NCBI RefSeq assembly: GCF_025421775.1
Contig: NZ_JAOEFX010000002.1
Coordinates: forward strand, 496,001-560,000
DNA: 64,000 nucleotides
DNA from: Paenarthrobacter aurescens
Lineage (GTDB): Bacteria; Actinomycetota; Actinomycetes; Actinomycetales; Micrococcaceae
Direction of reading: 5' to 3'
In this document: positions 15,977 to 24,722 of the stretch, piece by piece
Layout: each line of letters starts with the position of its first letter
Position numbering within the stretch: the first letter of the stretch is position 1
Position numbers and translations under genes: made by a program
The notes under the pieces: model-generated
Database searches by the model: none
What the model saw: only the letters and a program-made list of their open reading frames with translations
Told to the model about the DNA's origin: nothing

Positions 15977-17257
15977 ATGACGCCAACACCGGACGCCAAA
16001 TCCCGCTCTGACCGCCAAATTGCCGAAGACATCCCCTACGGGGTGCGAATTGCTGCTGCCTGGTCGTGGCGGGCAGGACTGATCTTGCTCATGATCGGCG
16101 CCTTGGTCTGGCTGCTGGGCAAGGTCAGCTTCCTCATCATCCCGGTCATGGTGGCTGCCCTTCTGGCCGGCCTGCTGTATCCGGTGGTGGCCTGGCTCCG
16201 CGGCCGCAAGGTGCCTAACGGGGCTGCCGTCGCCATCACTGTGGTGGCCTTCATCGGCGTCATCGCCGGCGCGCTCGCCCTGGTGGGAAGGCAGCTTGCC
16301 TCCGGCTTCGGCGAGCTCTGGCAGGAGGCCTTGGCCGGAATCCAACAGATCCAGACGTGGTTGGCAGATGGTCCCCTCCACCTGACGGCAGATCAAATCG
16401 ACCAGTACATTGCCGATGGCGCGAACGCGCTGCAAAACAACAGCAGCAGCATCCTCAGTGGCGCCTTGTCCTTTGGCAGCACCGCCGGACACTTTGCCGC
16501 GGGACTCGTCCTGGCGCTCTTCATCCTCATCTTCTTCCTGCTCGAGGGCAGCCGCATTTGGGCCTTCCTGGTCCGTCTCCTGCCCAAGACTGCGCGCAAG
16601 GCCACTGACGGCGCAGGGCGTCGTGGGTGGACGTCCATGGTCAGCTACGTGCGTATCCAGATGTTCGTGGCGTTCGTGGATGCTGTGGGCATTGGTGTGG
16701 GCGCTGCCATCATCCAGGTTCCCCTGGCACTTCCCTTGGCAGTCCTGGTGTTCATCGGCTCCTTCATCCCGGTAGTGGGTGCCCTTGTTACAGGAGCCAT
16801 TGCGGTGCTTCTTGCGCTGGTATCCAACGGGCCCATCAACGCGCTCATCATGCTGGCAATCGTTCTGCTGGTCCAGCAGCTTGAAAGCCACATCCTGCAG
16901 CCGCTGGTGATGGGCAAGGCCGTGTCGCTGCACCCCGTAGCCGTGATCCTCTCGGTGGCCGCGGGCTCCTACCTCGCAGGCATCCCGGGAGCGCTGTTCG
17001 CGGTCCCGTTGCTCGCCGTAGTAAATACGGCGGTTCGGTACATTGCCGGGCGGACGTGGGAACATGATGAAGGATTGGGCGGTTTGGAGCTTCAACCGGC
17101 TACCGCTTCTGCGGGACCGGCCGGAGACGCCAACTTCAAGGAGGTTCACCTCCCCAAGCCCGAATCCCGCCTCGGAAGAGGCATCGCAGGCAAGAACAAG
17201 GCCGCAGGTCGCCCCTCTGCTGAGGACCCTGCCGCCGACACCACCAAAGGAGAATAG
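15977..17257 (+). CDS. AI-2E family (PerM-like) transporter
   Basis: This 426-residue membrane protein has paired hydrophobic segments near the N-terminus (about residues 30-85), a soluble amphipathic region, then further helices through residue ~345, and a hydrophilic basic tail of about 70 residues. The family includes proteins proposed to export autoinducer 2 or act as ion antiporters; substrate cannot be assigned. AATTAT lies 6 nt before ATG and may be a leaderless -10. It is followed after 3 nt by ilvA-type threonine ammonia-lyase, so the two are probably cotranscribed. Confidence 0.85.
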   Translation: MTPTPDAKSRSDRQIAEDIPYGVRIAAAWSWRAGLILLMIGALVWLLGKVSFLIIPVMVAALLAGLLYPVVAWLRGRKVPNGAAVAITVVAFIGVIAGALALVGRQLASGFGELWQEALAGIQQIQTWLADGPLHLTADQIDQYIADGANALQNNSSSILSGALSFGSTAGHFAAGLVLALFILIFFLLEGSRIWAFLVRLLPKTARKATDGAGRRGWTSMVSYVRIQMFVAFVDAVGIGVGAAIIQVPLALPLAVLVFIGSFIPVVGALVTGAIAVLLALVSNGPINALIMLAIVLLVQQLESHILQPLVMGKAVSLHPVAVILSVAAGSYLAGIPGALFAVPLLAVVNTAVRYIAGRTWEHDEGLGGLELQPATASAGPAGDANFKEVHLPKPESRLGRGIAGKNKAAGRPSAEDPAADTTKGE

Positions 17258-17260
17258 TCA

Positions 17261-18499
17261 GTGAATACCCTCGAAACCCTGCCCGTCACGCTGGACGATG
17301 TCCTTAAGGCGCAGGAGCTGCTCGAGGGCATTATTACCAAGACTCCGGTGGAGACGTCCCGCGCGCTGGGTCACCTCGTAGGCGGCAACGTCTTTTTCAA
17401 GTGCGAGAATCTGCAGCGCGCAGGCTCCTTCAAGGTCCGCGGCGCCTACGTGCGCATGGCCCGGCTGACCGAAGATGAGAAGAAGCGGGGCGTAGTGGCG
17501 GCCTCGGCCGGCAACCACGCCCAAGGCGTGGCTGTCGCTGCAAAGAGCCTGGGCATCAACGCCCGAATCTACATGCCCCTTGGAGTGGCGCTGCCGAAGC
17601 TAGCCGCCACCCGCAGCCACGGCGCCGAAGTCATCCTGCACGGCCACAACGTAGATGAGGCGCTGGCTGAAGCGCAGCGCTACGCCAACGAGACCGGTGC
17701 AGTGTTTGTACACCCCTTCGACAACGTAGACGTCGTTGCCGGACAGGGGACCATCGGGTTGGAGATCCTGGACCAGATCCCCAATGTTGACACTATCCTC
17801 ATGGGCGTCGGCGGTGGCGGTTTGTTGGCAGGCGTCGCTGTGGCCATCAAGGCCCGGGCCAAGGAACTGGGCCGCGAGATCCGGGTCATTGGTGTCCAGG
17901 CGGAGAACGCCGCTGCCTACCCGCCCTCCTTGGCGGCGGATGCGTTGGTGCCCTTGAAGAAGGTGTCAACCATGGCCGACGGAATCGCGGTGGGACGGCC
18001 CGGACAGCTGCCCTTCAGCATCATTCGCGAGCTCGTGGACGATGTTGTTACGGTCAGCGAAGACTCGCTTGCAAGGGCGCTGATCTTCCTCCTCGAGCGG
18101 GCCAAGATGGTCGTGGAGCCCGCCGGCGCCGTGGGAGTAGCCGCGCTGATGGATGGCAAGATCGAAAACCCGGGGAACACCGCCGTCGTGCTTTCCGGCG
18201 GCAACATCGATCCCATGCTCATGCTGAAAGTCATCCAGCGGGGTCTTTCGGCCGCAGGCCGGTTCATGACCGTCCGCATGATGCTCGACGACAGGCCCGG
18301 TTCCTTGGCAACGATCGCGCGGATCATCGCCGAAAACGATGCCAACGTCACCGGCCTGGACCACACCCGCCTGGGTGGCTCCATCAGCATGGGCGACGTC
18401 TCCATCACCATCAACCTGGAAACCAAGGGCCACGAACACGGCGAACAGGTTCTCGGTGCACTGCGTGCCGAGGGCTTCCAGCCCATAGTGGTGCACTGA
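17261..18499 (+). CDS. ilvA: Threonine ammonia-lyase (threonine dehydratase) with C-terminal ACT domain
   Basis: This 412-residue PLP enzyme deaminates threonine to 2-oxobutanoate, the first committed step to isoleucine or the start of threonine catabolism. The PLP Lys58 is in GSFKVRGAY. The glycine-rich phosphate cradle is GVGGGGLLAG. A single ACT domain covers about residues 335-412 (MLDDRPGSLATIARIIAEN), which fits the shorter, TdcB-plus-ACT type rather than the ~510-residue two-ACT biosynthetic form. AAGGAG 8 nt before GTG supports the start. It follows the AI-2E gene by 3 nt. Confidence 0.92.
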   Translation: MNTLETLPVTLDDVLKAQELLEGIITKTPVETSRALGHLVGGNVFFKCENLQRAGSFKVRGAYVRMARLTEDEKKRGVVAASAGNHAQGVAVAAKSLGINARIYMPLGVALPKLAATRSHGAEVILHGHNVDEALAEAQRYANETGAVFVHPFDNVDVVAGQGTIGLEILDQIPNVDTILMGVGGGGLLAGVAVAIKARAKELGREIRVIGVQAENAAAYPPSLAADALVPLKKVSTMADGIAVGRPGQLPFSIIRELVDDVVTVSEDSLARALIFLLERAKMVVEPAGAVGVAALMDGKIENPGNTAVVLSGGNIDPMLMLKVIQRGLSAAGRFMTVRMMLDDRPGSLATIARIIAENDANVTGLDHTRLGGSISMGDVSITINLETKGHEHGEQVLGALRAEGFQPIVVH

Positions 18500-18513
18500 C
18501 GGGAGGAGCACCC

Positions 18514-19131
18514 ATGGTGCTGGGAATGCCTGAAGGATCCAAAGAAGCGGACCGGGAGTCGCTGGCCGGCCGGGCGAAGGGTGGCCTGCTCTTCATGGGC
18601 GGCTTCGTCGTCCTGCTGTATGTCATCGAGATTCTCAACACGCTGATGCGCCACGGCTTGAACTCCACCTTTGGCCTGCGATCCCGTTCCATGGACGGTG
18701 TGCTGGACATCCTGACGTTCCCGCTGTTGCACGCGAACTTCAACCACTTGCTCTCCAACACGCTGCCGCTGATCATCTTCGGCTTCCTGGTGTTCCTGTC
18801 CGGCCTCCGGGTGTTCATCACAGCGTTGGCCTTCAGCTGGCTCGGATCCGGGCTCGCTGTGTGGCTGATCGGCGGGGGAGGGGTGACGGTAGGGGCGTCC
18901 GGGCTGGTGTTCGGATTCTTCGCGTTCTTGCTGGTCCGTGGTTTCTTCAACCGGAACTGGTGGCAGATCCTGCTCTCCGTGGTGCTGTTCATGGCCTACG
19001 GCAGCATCCTCTTCGGCGTGCTGCCCACGGTGATGGGCTACGTGTCCTGGCAGGCGCACCTCGGCGGAGCCGTAGGCGGCGTCGTGGCGGCGCTCCTGTT
19101 ACGTCCCAAGTCCACGCCCGCCGCCCTCTGA
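18514..19131 (+). CDS. Rhomboid-family intramembrane serine protease
   Basis: This 205-residue membrane protease has six or so helices. The catalytic Ser129 is in VGASG, and the partner His182 is in WQAHLGGAVGG. An HANFNHLLSN segment (residues about 73-82) provides the conserved His/Asn of the oxyanion region. Substrate is unknown. GGGAGGAG precedes ATG. It lies 14 nt after ilvA on the same strand, so it may share that transcript. Confidence 0.9.
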   Translation: MVLGMPEGSKEADRESLAGRAKGGLLFMGGFVVLLYVIEILNTLMRHGLNSTFGLRSRSMDGVLDILTFPLLHANFNHLLSNTLPLIIFGFLVFLSGLRVFITALAFSWLGSGLAVWLIGGGGVTVGASGLVFGFFAFLLVRGFFNRNWWQILLSVVLFMAYGSILFGVLPTVMGYVSWQAHLGGAVGGVVAALLLRPKSTPAAL

Positions 19132-19140
19132 CCCAAGTAA

Positions 19141-19188
19141 GTCGCAGTTCAGGTCGTTCCCAGCGCTGGGAACCACCTGATCTGCGAC
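19141..19188. repeat. 48-nt palindromic intergenic element
   Basis: GTCGCAG-T-TCAGGT-C-GTTCCCA pairs with TGGGAAC-C-ACCTGA-T-CTGCGAC around GCGC, giving 20 base pairs with two symmetric mismatches. It begins 9 nt after the rhomboid stop. No T-tract follows, and a conventional terminator lies further on, so it resembles a REP-like palindrome rather than a terminator. Confidence 0.7.
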
Positions 19189-19210
19189 CCGGTTGGGTGC
19201 CCACACGAAA

Positions 19211-19247
19211 ACGCCGGCCCGCCCCGCGAAGGGGTGGGCCGGCGTCG
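19211..19247. terminator. Terminator between rhomboid and greA genes
   Basis: ACGCCGGCCC-GCCCC pairs with GGGG-TGGGCCGGCGT around GCGAA. It lies between converging genes, 27 nt from the greA stop. Confidence 0.8.
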
Positions 19248-19273
19248 TGTACTTCGGGCCGGTGAGCCGCTGA

Positions 19274-19768
19274 TTAGGCAACGTAGGGCTTGGCGGAGAC
19301 GATCTCCACCGGGATTTCCTTGCCGTTGGGGGCGACGTAGCTCAGGCTGTCGCCTTCCTTGTGGCCGATGATGGCGGCACCCAGGGGCGACTTTTCGCTG
19401 AAGACGTCCAGATCGGAATCACCGGCGATTTCGCGTGAGCCCAGCAGGAACGTCTCTTCATCGCCGGCGATGCGGGCAACAACCAGCATGCCGGGCTCAA
19501 CGATTCCGTCATCTGCAGGTGCTTCGCCAACCTGGGCGTCGCGCAGGAGTGCGGTGAGCTGGCGGATGCGGGCCTCGATCTTGCCCTGCTCTTCCTTGGC
19601 TGCGTGGTAGCCGCCGTTTTCCTTCAGGTCGCCTTCCTGGCGGGCAGCTTCGATCTTCTGGACGATTTCCGCCCGGCCAGCGCCGGAAAGGTGGTCCAGC
19701 TCAGCCTGCAAGCGATCGAAAGCTTCCTGGGTAAGCCAAGCCGCAGTGGCGCTATTGGTGGTAGACAC
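19274..19768 (-). CDS. greA: Transcription elongation factor GreA
   Basis: GreA rescues backtracked RNA polymerase by stimulating transcript cleavage. Starting at GTG 19768 (AGGAG just upstream), the protein has 164 residues, the usual GreA length; the longer open frame would add 17 residues with no ribosome site. The N-terminal coiled coil carries the acidic tip motif EGDLKENGGYHAAKEEQG. The C-terminal FKBP-like half ends with SPLGAAIIGHKEGDSLSY. A strong promoter lies about 90 nt upstream, giving a leader with a possible hairpin. Confidence 0.95.
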   Translation of the reverse strand: MSTTNSATAAWLTQEAFDRLQAELDHLSGAGRAEIVQKIEAARQEGDLKENGGYHAAKEEQGKIEARIRQLTALLRDAQVGEAPADDGIVEPGMLVVARIAGDEETFLLGSREIAGDSDLDVFSEKSPLGAAIIGHKEGDSLSYVAPNGKEIPVEIVSAKPYVA

Positions 19769-19863
19769 GGATTTCTCCTCTAGATCTGACAATGCAAAAG
19801 ACCCCGCCGAGATGGCCACTAGTGGAACTCAGTAACCAACTTAACGGGGTGAAGGTTTCATCC

Positions 19864-19892
19864 ATTGTAGTAAATCCTTTGGACGAACCCAA
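19864..19892 (-). promoter_or_regulatory. Sigma-70-type promoter for greA
   Basis: On the minus strand TTGGGT (-35), a 17-bp spacer and TACAAT (-10) are correctly arranged. Transcription would begin near 19857, leaving an ~89-nt leader. Confidence 0.7.
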
Positions 19893-19920
19893 ACCGGTTG
19901 AGTCGTGGGTCACATGATTG

Positions 19921-20379
19921 TTATTTACCGCTGTCCACGATCCAGCAACTATCCACAACGCCTGAGACGGCCGGTGACTCGGTACGCAGGACAGTGCGCT
20001 GGACGGTGGTGCTGCCGCCGTCGGCACTCGCCTCGGGCTGGTTGGCCCCGATTTCCACAACCTTCCAGCCGACCACCGCGAACTTGGAGTCCATGGCCTT
20101 GATGGCGCATTTCGCGGTGGCTCCGGGATACTTGGTGACCTGGTAATCCACCTCAGCCTGGGTGCCGTCCACGGTGCTGTACCCAATGTCCTTGAAGGTG
20201 ACAGGGGCTTGAGCGGATCCGGTTGCGACATAGGCGGCGAACCCAATCCCGATGACCAGGGCGCCGATGACGATGTTCCGCTTGGTTTTGCGGGCCATGG
20301 CGCGCTTTTGACCGCCGTAGCGATTGGCTAGGCTGGTGCTTGCCGGTACTTGGGTGGCCGATAGGTCCTCTGAAGTCAC
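19921..20379 (-). CDS. DUF4307 domain membrane protein
   Basis: This 152-residue protein has a short N-terminus with LANRYG, a basic patch (RAMARKTKRN), one membrane helix (about residues 34-53) and an extracytoplasmic beta-rich domain with two cysteines (KCAIKAMDSKF and DSCWIV). This is the DUF4307 pattern, function unknown. TAAACT, 6 nt, GTG gives a leaderless start. It is divergent from mca and next to greA, the same neighbourhood as in mycobacteria. Confidence 0.85.
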   Translation of the reverse strand: MTSEDLSATQVPASTSLANRYGGQKRAMARKTKRNIVIGALVIGIGFAAYVATGSAQAPVTFKDIGYSTVDGTQAEVDYQVTKYPGATAKCAIKAMDSKFAVVGWKVVEIGANQPEASADGGSTTVQRTVLRTESPAVSGVVDSCWIVDSGK

Positions 20380-20453
20380 CCGTCCAGTTTAGTGCCGATC
20401 CCGGCGCCCCATCACCGCCCCACAAGCTTGATACACGAAAGAGGAGCCGTCAC

Positions 20454-21359
20454 GTGACAGCGTCCAGCAGTTCCGACCAGCAGCTGCGGCTGCTCGCCGT
20501 CCACGCCCACCCGGATGATGAGTCCAGCAAAGGTGCGGCAACCATGGCAATGTACGCCGCCGCGGGAGTAGACGTGATGGTCGCTACGTGCACTGATGGC
20601 TCACGCGGTGACATCCAGAACCCGGCCATGGAAGACGCACCCCACCCCAAACGGGATATGGCCGGTGCCCGACGCCTCGAGATGGCGAACGCGGCCGCTG
20701 TGCTGGGTATCAAGCAGCGTTGGCTGGGTTTTGTGGACTCCGGTCTTCCAGAGGGCGATCCCCTCCCGCCGTTGCCCCCGGGGTGCTTTGCACTGCTGCC
20801 GCTGGAGCGCGCCACGGCGCCCTTGGTCCGGCTCGTCCGCGCTTTCAAACCGCACGTGATCCTCAGCTATGACGAAAACGGCGGCTATCCGCACCCCGAC
20901 CACATCATGGCCCACAAGGTGGCGGTGGAAGCCTTTGAAGCCGCCGGCGACCCGGACCGCTACCCGGGCATGGGGGAGCCGTGGGCTCCGAGCAAGCTCT
21001 ACTATGACCGTGCCTTCAGTCCCGAACGGTTCCGGGCCCTGCACTTCGCGCTGGAGGAAGCCGGACTGCAGTCTCCCTACGCCGAGCGCCTTGCGGCATG
21101 GTTGGAGGCTGATGCCGAGGGCCACGCTCCGGTCCCTCCGGGTCACCAGACCACCACCCAGGTGGATTGCGGCGACTTCTTCGAGGCGAGGGACGATGCA
21201 CTCCGGGCGCACCGCACGCAGATCGACCCCCTCGGCTTCTTCTTCGCCGTATCGCCGGATCTGCAGCGGACTGCATGGCCTTGGGAGGACTACACCTTGG
21301 TCAAGTCCAGGGTTCCTTCCGAGCTGCCGGAAAAGGACCTCTTCGCAGGGATAAGATAG
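20454..21359 (+). CDS. mca: Mycothiol S-conjugate amidase
   Basis: This 301-residue zinc amidase of the LmbE/PIG-L fold cleaves mycothiol S-conjugates to release mercapturic acids, a detoxification step special to actinobacteria. Zinc-site motifs are HAHPDDES (residues 17-24) and HPDH (near residue 145). GTG 20454 is chosen because GAGGAG lies 6 nt upstream, and the extra upstream frame overlaps the divergent gene's promoter. MshB is a close paralogue, but the length, motifs and conserved neighbours favour Mca. Confidence 0.92.
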   Translation: MTASSSSDQQLRLLAVHAHPDDESSKGAATMAMYAAAGVDVMVATCTDGSRGDIQNPAMEDAPHPKRDMAGARRLEMANAAAVLGIKQRWLGFVDSGLPEGDPLPPLPPGCFALLPLERATAPLVRLVRAFKPHVILSYDENGGYPHPDHIMAHKVAVEAFEAAGDPDRYPGMGEPWAPSKLYYDRAFSPERFRALHFALEEAGLQSPYAERLAAWLEADAEGHAPVPPGHQTTTQVDCGDFFEARDDALRAHRTQIDPLGFFFAVSPDLQRTAWPWEDYTLVKSRVPSELPEKDLFAGIR

Positions 21360-21462
21360 GAACGCCGGTAGTTTCTATCGCTTGTAGAAATTGCCGTGTG
21401 GCCAACCAGCTTCCGGCTACGCTGCCTGGCGGCATGCATCAGCTCCCATAGAAGGTTTGAAC

Positions 21463-21768
21463 GTGCACCACTTGATTCTCGCCCTGACCGTCACCCCGTC
21501 GCCCAACCCCTCGGGCACGCTGCGGCCCGGCCTGTCCGAGGACCAGGTGACGCCTGGTACGTGGGGCTTCGTCCTCACGGCCTTCATCGTCATCCTGACC
21601 ACCTTCCTGATTGTGGACATGGTTCGCCGTATCCGTCGCGTCCGGTACCGGGCACAGGTGGAGGAAGCCCGCCTGGCTGCCGAGGCAGGAGAGCCTGCGG
21701 AGGCCGGTTCCCCGGCAGACGCTTCCACACCGGATGAGAGCGGCGATGCCGGTCCCCGGACCCGCTGA
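21463..21768 (+). CDS. Small membrane protein encoded between mca and the thioredoxin-domain gene
   Basis: This 101-residue protein starts at GTG with GAAGG 7 nt upstream. It has a short exported N-terminus, one strong membrane segment (about residues 33-53, GFVLTAFIVILTTFLIVDM), a basic stop-transfer (RRIRRVRYR) and a charged Ala/Glu-rich tail. Function is unknown. Similar one-helix proteins occupy this slot next to mca in other actinobacteria. Its end overlaps the next gene by 23 nt. Confidence 0.8.
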   Translation: MHHLILALTVTPSPNPSGTLRPGLSEDQVTPGTWGFVLTAFIVILTTFLIVDMVRRIRRVRYRAQVEEARLAAEAGEPAEAGSPADASTPDESGDAGPRTR

Positions 21769-23905
21769 AACCACCGGTAACGGTTCGCCCGGGGCACGTA
21801 ACGCCCTGGGCTCGGAACCTTCTGCCTATTTGCGGCAGCATGCGGACAATCCCGTCCACTGGCGTCCGTTCGGCGACGAAGCTTTTGCTTTCGCCGCCCA
21901 ACGTGACGTCCCGGTTTTCCTCTCCATCGGATACGCGGCATGCCACTGGTGCCACGTCATGGCCCATGAGTCCTTTGAGGACCAGGAAACCGCCGACTAC
22001 CTGAACGCCCACTTTGTTCCGGTCAAGGTTGACCGCGAAGAACGCCCGGACGTTGACTCCGTGTACATGGCCGCAACCCAGGCCATCAGCGGCGAAGGCG
22101 GCTGGCCGATGTCTGTCTTCCTGACCCCGGACGGACTCGCCTTCCATGCGGGAACCTACTTCCCGCCGGTGCCCCTTCCCGGCCGGCCTTCCTTCCGCAA
22201 CATCCTTGAGGCGGTCCACGAGGCGTGGGTTGAGCGGCGCGATGGCGTGGAGCAGAACGCCAGGGGGCTGGCAGCCAATATGGCCGACGCGCAGTTGGCC
22301 GGGGCGATCAGGCTGGACGGACCTCCCGAGCTGCTTGATGCCAACCTGCTATCGGAAGCGGTAGGACTTCTTGCCCGCTCAGAGGACCCCGACGCCGGCG
22401 GGTTTGGCGGCGCTCCCAAGTTTCCGCCGTCGGCGGTTCTTGAGTTCCTCATCCGGCACGCAGCCGCTCCTTCCGACACCGCTGATGCCGCCAGAGACAT
22501 GACTGGACGAGCGTTGGCGGGCATGGCGCGCTCGGCCCTGCGCGACCAGCTCGACGGCGGATTCGCCCGCTACTCGGTGACGGCAGACTGGTCTGTCCCG
22601 CACTTCGAGAAAATGCTGTACGACAATGCGCAGCTGCTCCGGGTCTACGCGCACTGGGTGCGGCTTGGCGGCAATGAGGTTTTCACGGCCAGTGAAGCTG
22701 CCGCTGTGGCCTCGAAATGCGCGGACTGGATGCTTGACTCGCTGCGCCTTCCGGACGGTGGCCTGGCTTCCTCGCTGGACGCCGACACCGTGGTGGGTGG
22801 CGTGCACCATGAAGGCGCTACCTACCTGTGGACCAAGGAATCACTGGTGGACGCCTTGGGACCGGGCGATGCCGAAGCCGTGGCAGGAATCATGAACATC
22901 GGCCCGCAAGGGACCGTTTCGGAGCTTGGCTCCCCGCTGCACCCTGCTCGTAAGCTGACCCAGGCGGAAGCCACGCTCTGGGAGCGAGCCCGTCCGGCGC
23001 TTCTTGCCGCCCGCAACCTCCGGAACCAACCTGCCAGGGACAACAAAGTTGTAGCCGGGTGGAACGGCCTGGCTGTGGCCGCCCTTGCAGAGGCGGGCGC
23101 CATTCTGGATCGTCCGGAGTTGGTGGCAGCGGCGGAAGCCGTCGCCGGGTACCTTGCCAATGTCCACTGGGACAGCGGTTCTCAGGTTCTGGTCCGCGTC
23201 TCGCACGACTCGCGGCCCCGCGGAATCGGTGGCCTCCTGGAGGACTACGCGTTCTGCGCCGACGGCTGCCTGGCCCTGTACGCAGTGACGGGAACCAAGC
23301 GCTGGTATCGCCTTGCGGAGGAGCTGCTGCTCGCCGCGTGTTCACGGTTCGTGGACAACGGACAACTTGCCGACTCGACGGGGGAGTCCGCCCAGGTGTT
23401 CAACGCACAGGGCCAGCACGCGGTGCTGGACCCCTTCGACAACGCCGCACCCAGTGGTGCCGCCGGATTTGCCGGTGCCCTGTTGTCATACGCCGCGTAC
23501 TCCGGATCCCACGAGCACCGACTCATGGCAGGCAATATCCTGGGGTTGCTCCCGCCCCTCGCCACGCAGGCACCACGTGTTGCCGGATGGCTGCTGGCCA
23601 CCGCGCAAGCCGCCCTGGCCGGACCGGTAGAGGCCGCCGTCGCAGGCCCGGATTCGCCGCTGAGGAGTGAACTTCACGGAGCCCTGTTGACGTCGCCCAG
23701 CCCGGGACTGGTGGTCGCCCTGCAGACGGACGACGCCGGGTCCCCGGCCGGGGATTCTGAGGTTCCGCTGCTGCTTCACCGGTCCGGGACGCCGGACGGT
23801 TCCCCGCAGGTCTATCTATGCCGGGACATGGTGTGTGAGAGGCCGTTGGGGGATGTGGCTGCGGTCCGGTCCCGGTTGGCCGCGATGGCGATGGGTGATC
23901 CTTAG
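21746..23905 (+). CDS. Thioredoxin domain-containing protein (DUF255/YyaL family)
   Basis: This ~719-residue protein has an N-terminal thioredoxin-like domain with CHWCHVM (Cys66 and Cys69), then a long (alpha/alpha)6-barrel-like region typical of the YyaL/spermatogenesis-associated-20 family (GGFGGAPKFPP, DQLDGGFARYSVTADWSVPHFEKMLYDNAQLL in two adjoining blocks). Enzymatic role is unproven. Several Met codons lie near the start; I choose ATG 21746, but 21734 is possible. It overlaps the preceding small gene and is probably cotranscribed with mca. Confidence 0.88.
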   Translation: MPVPGPAETTGNGSPGARNALGSEPSAYLRQHADNPVHWRPFGDEAFAFAAQRDVPVFLSIGYAACHWCHVMAHESFEDQETADYLNAHFVPVKVDREERPDVDSVYMAATQAISGEGGWPMSVFLTPDGLAFHAGTYFPPVPLPGRPSFRNILEAVHEAWVERRDGVEQNARGLAANMADAQLAGAIRLDGPPELLDANLLSEAVGLLARSEDPDAGGFGGAPKFPPSAVLEFLIRHAAAPSDTADAARDMTGRALAGMARSALRDQLDGGFARYSVTADWSVPHFEKMLYDNAQLLRVYAHWVRLGGNEVFTASEAAAVASKCADWMLDSLRLPDGGLASSLDADTVVGGVHHEGATYLWTKESLVDALGPGDAEAVAGIMNIGPQGTVSELGSPLHPARKLTQAEATLWERARPALLAARNLRNQPARDNKVVAGWNGLAVAALAEAGAILDRPELVAAAEAVAGYLANVHWDSGSQVLVRVSHDSRPRGIGGLLEDYAFCADGCLALYAVTGTKRWYRLAEELLLAACSRFVDNGQLADSTGESAQVFNAQGQHAVLDPFDNAAPSGAAGFAGALLSYAAYSGSHEHRLMAGNILGLLPPLATQAPRVAGWLLATAQAALAGPVEAAVAGPDSPLRSELHGALLTSPSPGLVVALQTDDAGSPAGDSEVPLLLHRSGTPDGSPQVYLCRDMVCERPLGDVAAVRSRLAAMAMGDP

Positions 23906-23928
23906 CCGGAGCTGATGGCCGGGTACAG

Positions 23929-24570
23929 CTAGCTGAGCACTGCCATCATGATCGCCACGAAGTGGGCCGCGAAAGCCAGCACCGTAAAGGCGTGAAAAAG
24001 CTCGTGGAACCCAAAGTGTTGGACGCTGAAGTTCGGCTTCTTGAGGGCGTAGAACACCGCGCCGGCGATGTACAGGGCGCCACCCACGCAAATGAGTATC
24101 GCGGCAGGGGCGTTGGCGGCAAAGAACTGCGGTAGGTAGAACAACGCTCCGCAGCCTAACGCTATGTAGACAGGCACATACAGCCAACGCGGAGCGTGGG
24201 TCCACAGGATCCGGAAGAGCACGCCAACGATCGCTCCGGACCAAACAAGCCACAACAGGGTGACAGCCTGGGATCGTTCCAGCAATGACCATGCCAAGGG
24301 TGTGTAGCTCCCGGCGATGACCAGCATGATGTTCGTGTGGTCCAACCGTTTGAGCAACATGCGCACCTTGGGCGACCAGTTTCCCCGGTGGTACACGGCG
24401 CTGACGCCAAACAGGAGAAAGCCGGTCAAAGCGTAGATCGCGGAGGTGATTTTGCGATCCTCGGTGGGGGCAACTGTTACCAGGACAATGCCTGCAGCGA
24501 GTGCGAAAGGAGCCGCTACAGCGTGGATCCATCCGCGCCAGAGGGGCTTGGTTTCAAGGAGCTCTGCCAT
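23929..24570 (-). CDS. Hemolysin III / PAQR-like family membrane protein
   Basis: This 213-residue protein has seven hydrophobic helices. Family markers are HAVAAP, SAVYHRGNWSP, KRLDHTNIMLVIAGSYTP and the late ELFHAFTVLAFAAHF, whose His residues with the earlier His/Asp are proposed metal ligands. Function in bacteria is undefined despite the name. TACTGT lies 6 nt upstream of ATG, so the mRNA is probably leaderless, and a perfect 9-bp-arm palindrome overlaps this promoter. Confidence 0.88.
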   Translation of the reverse strand: MAELLETKPLWRGWIHAVAAPFALAAGIVLVTVAPTEDRKITSAIYALTGFLLFGVSAVYHRGNWSPKVRMLLKRLDHTNIMLVIAGSYTPLAWSLLERSQAVTLLWLVWSGAIVGVLFRILWTHAPRWLYVPVYIALGCGALFYLPQFFAANAPAAILICVGGALYIAGAVFYALKKPNFSVQHFGFHELFHAFTVLAFAAHFVAIMMAVLS

Positions 24571-24579
24571 GGTTTAACA

Positions 24580-24603
24580 GTAACTTACGTTCCGGTAAGT
24601 TAC
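24580..24603 (-). promoter_or_regulatory. Palindromic operator over the hemolysin III promoter
   Basis: GTAACTTAC, 6 nt, GTAAGTTAC form perfect 9-bp arms. The palindrome overlaps the minus-strand -10 (TACTGT, 24577-24582) and the spacer behind it, so a dimeric repressor, for example of the TetR type, would block transcription. Confidence 0.6.
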
Positions 24604-24722
24604 CTGAGGGTAACAAGTGGTTGATGCTTTTTGACTGGCTTCTGCACCGGCTCGCCAGCTTGGGAAGGTAGCCTTGGATGTGCGCCGTCGTCGTACAAGC
24701 AAGGAAGTCAGGTGAGAGTCCG

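Noticed and set aside
24678..24722. Upstream ATG start for the isoprenyl synthase
   Set aside because: It lies only 3 nt after a TAGCCT -10-like box, too close to be in the transcript, and adds residues not expected in the family; GTG 24723 is preferred.
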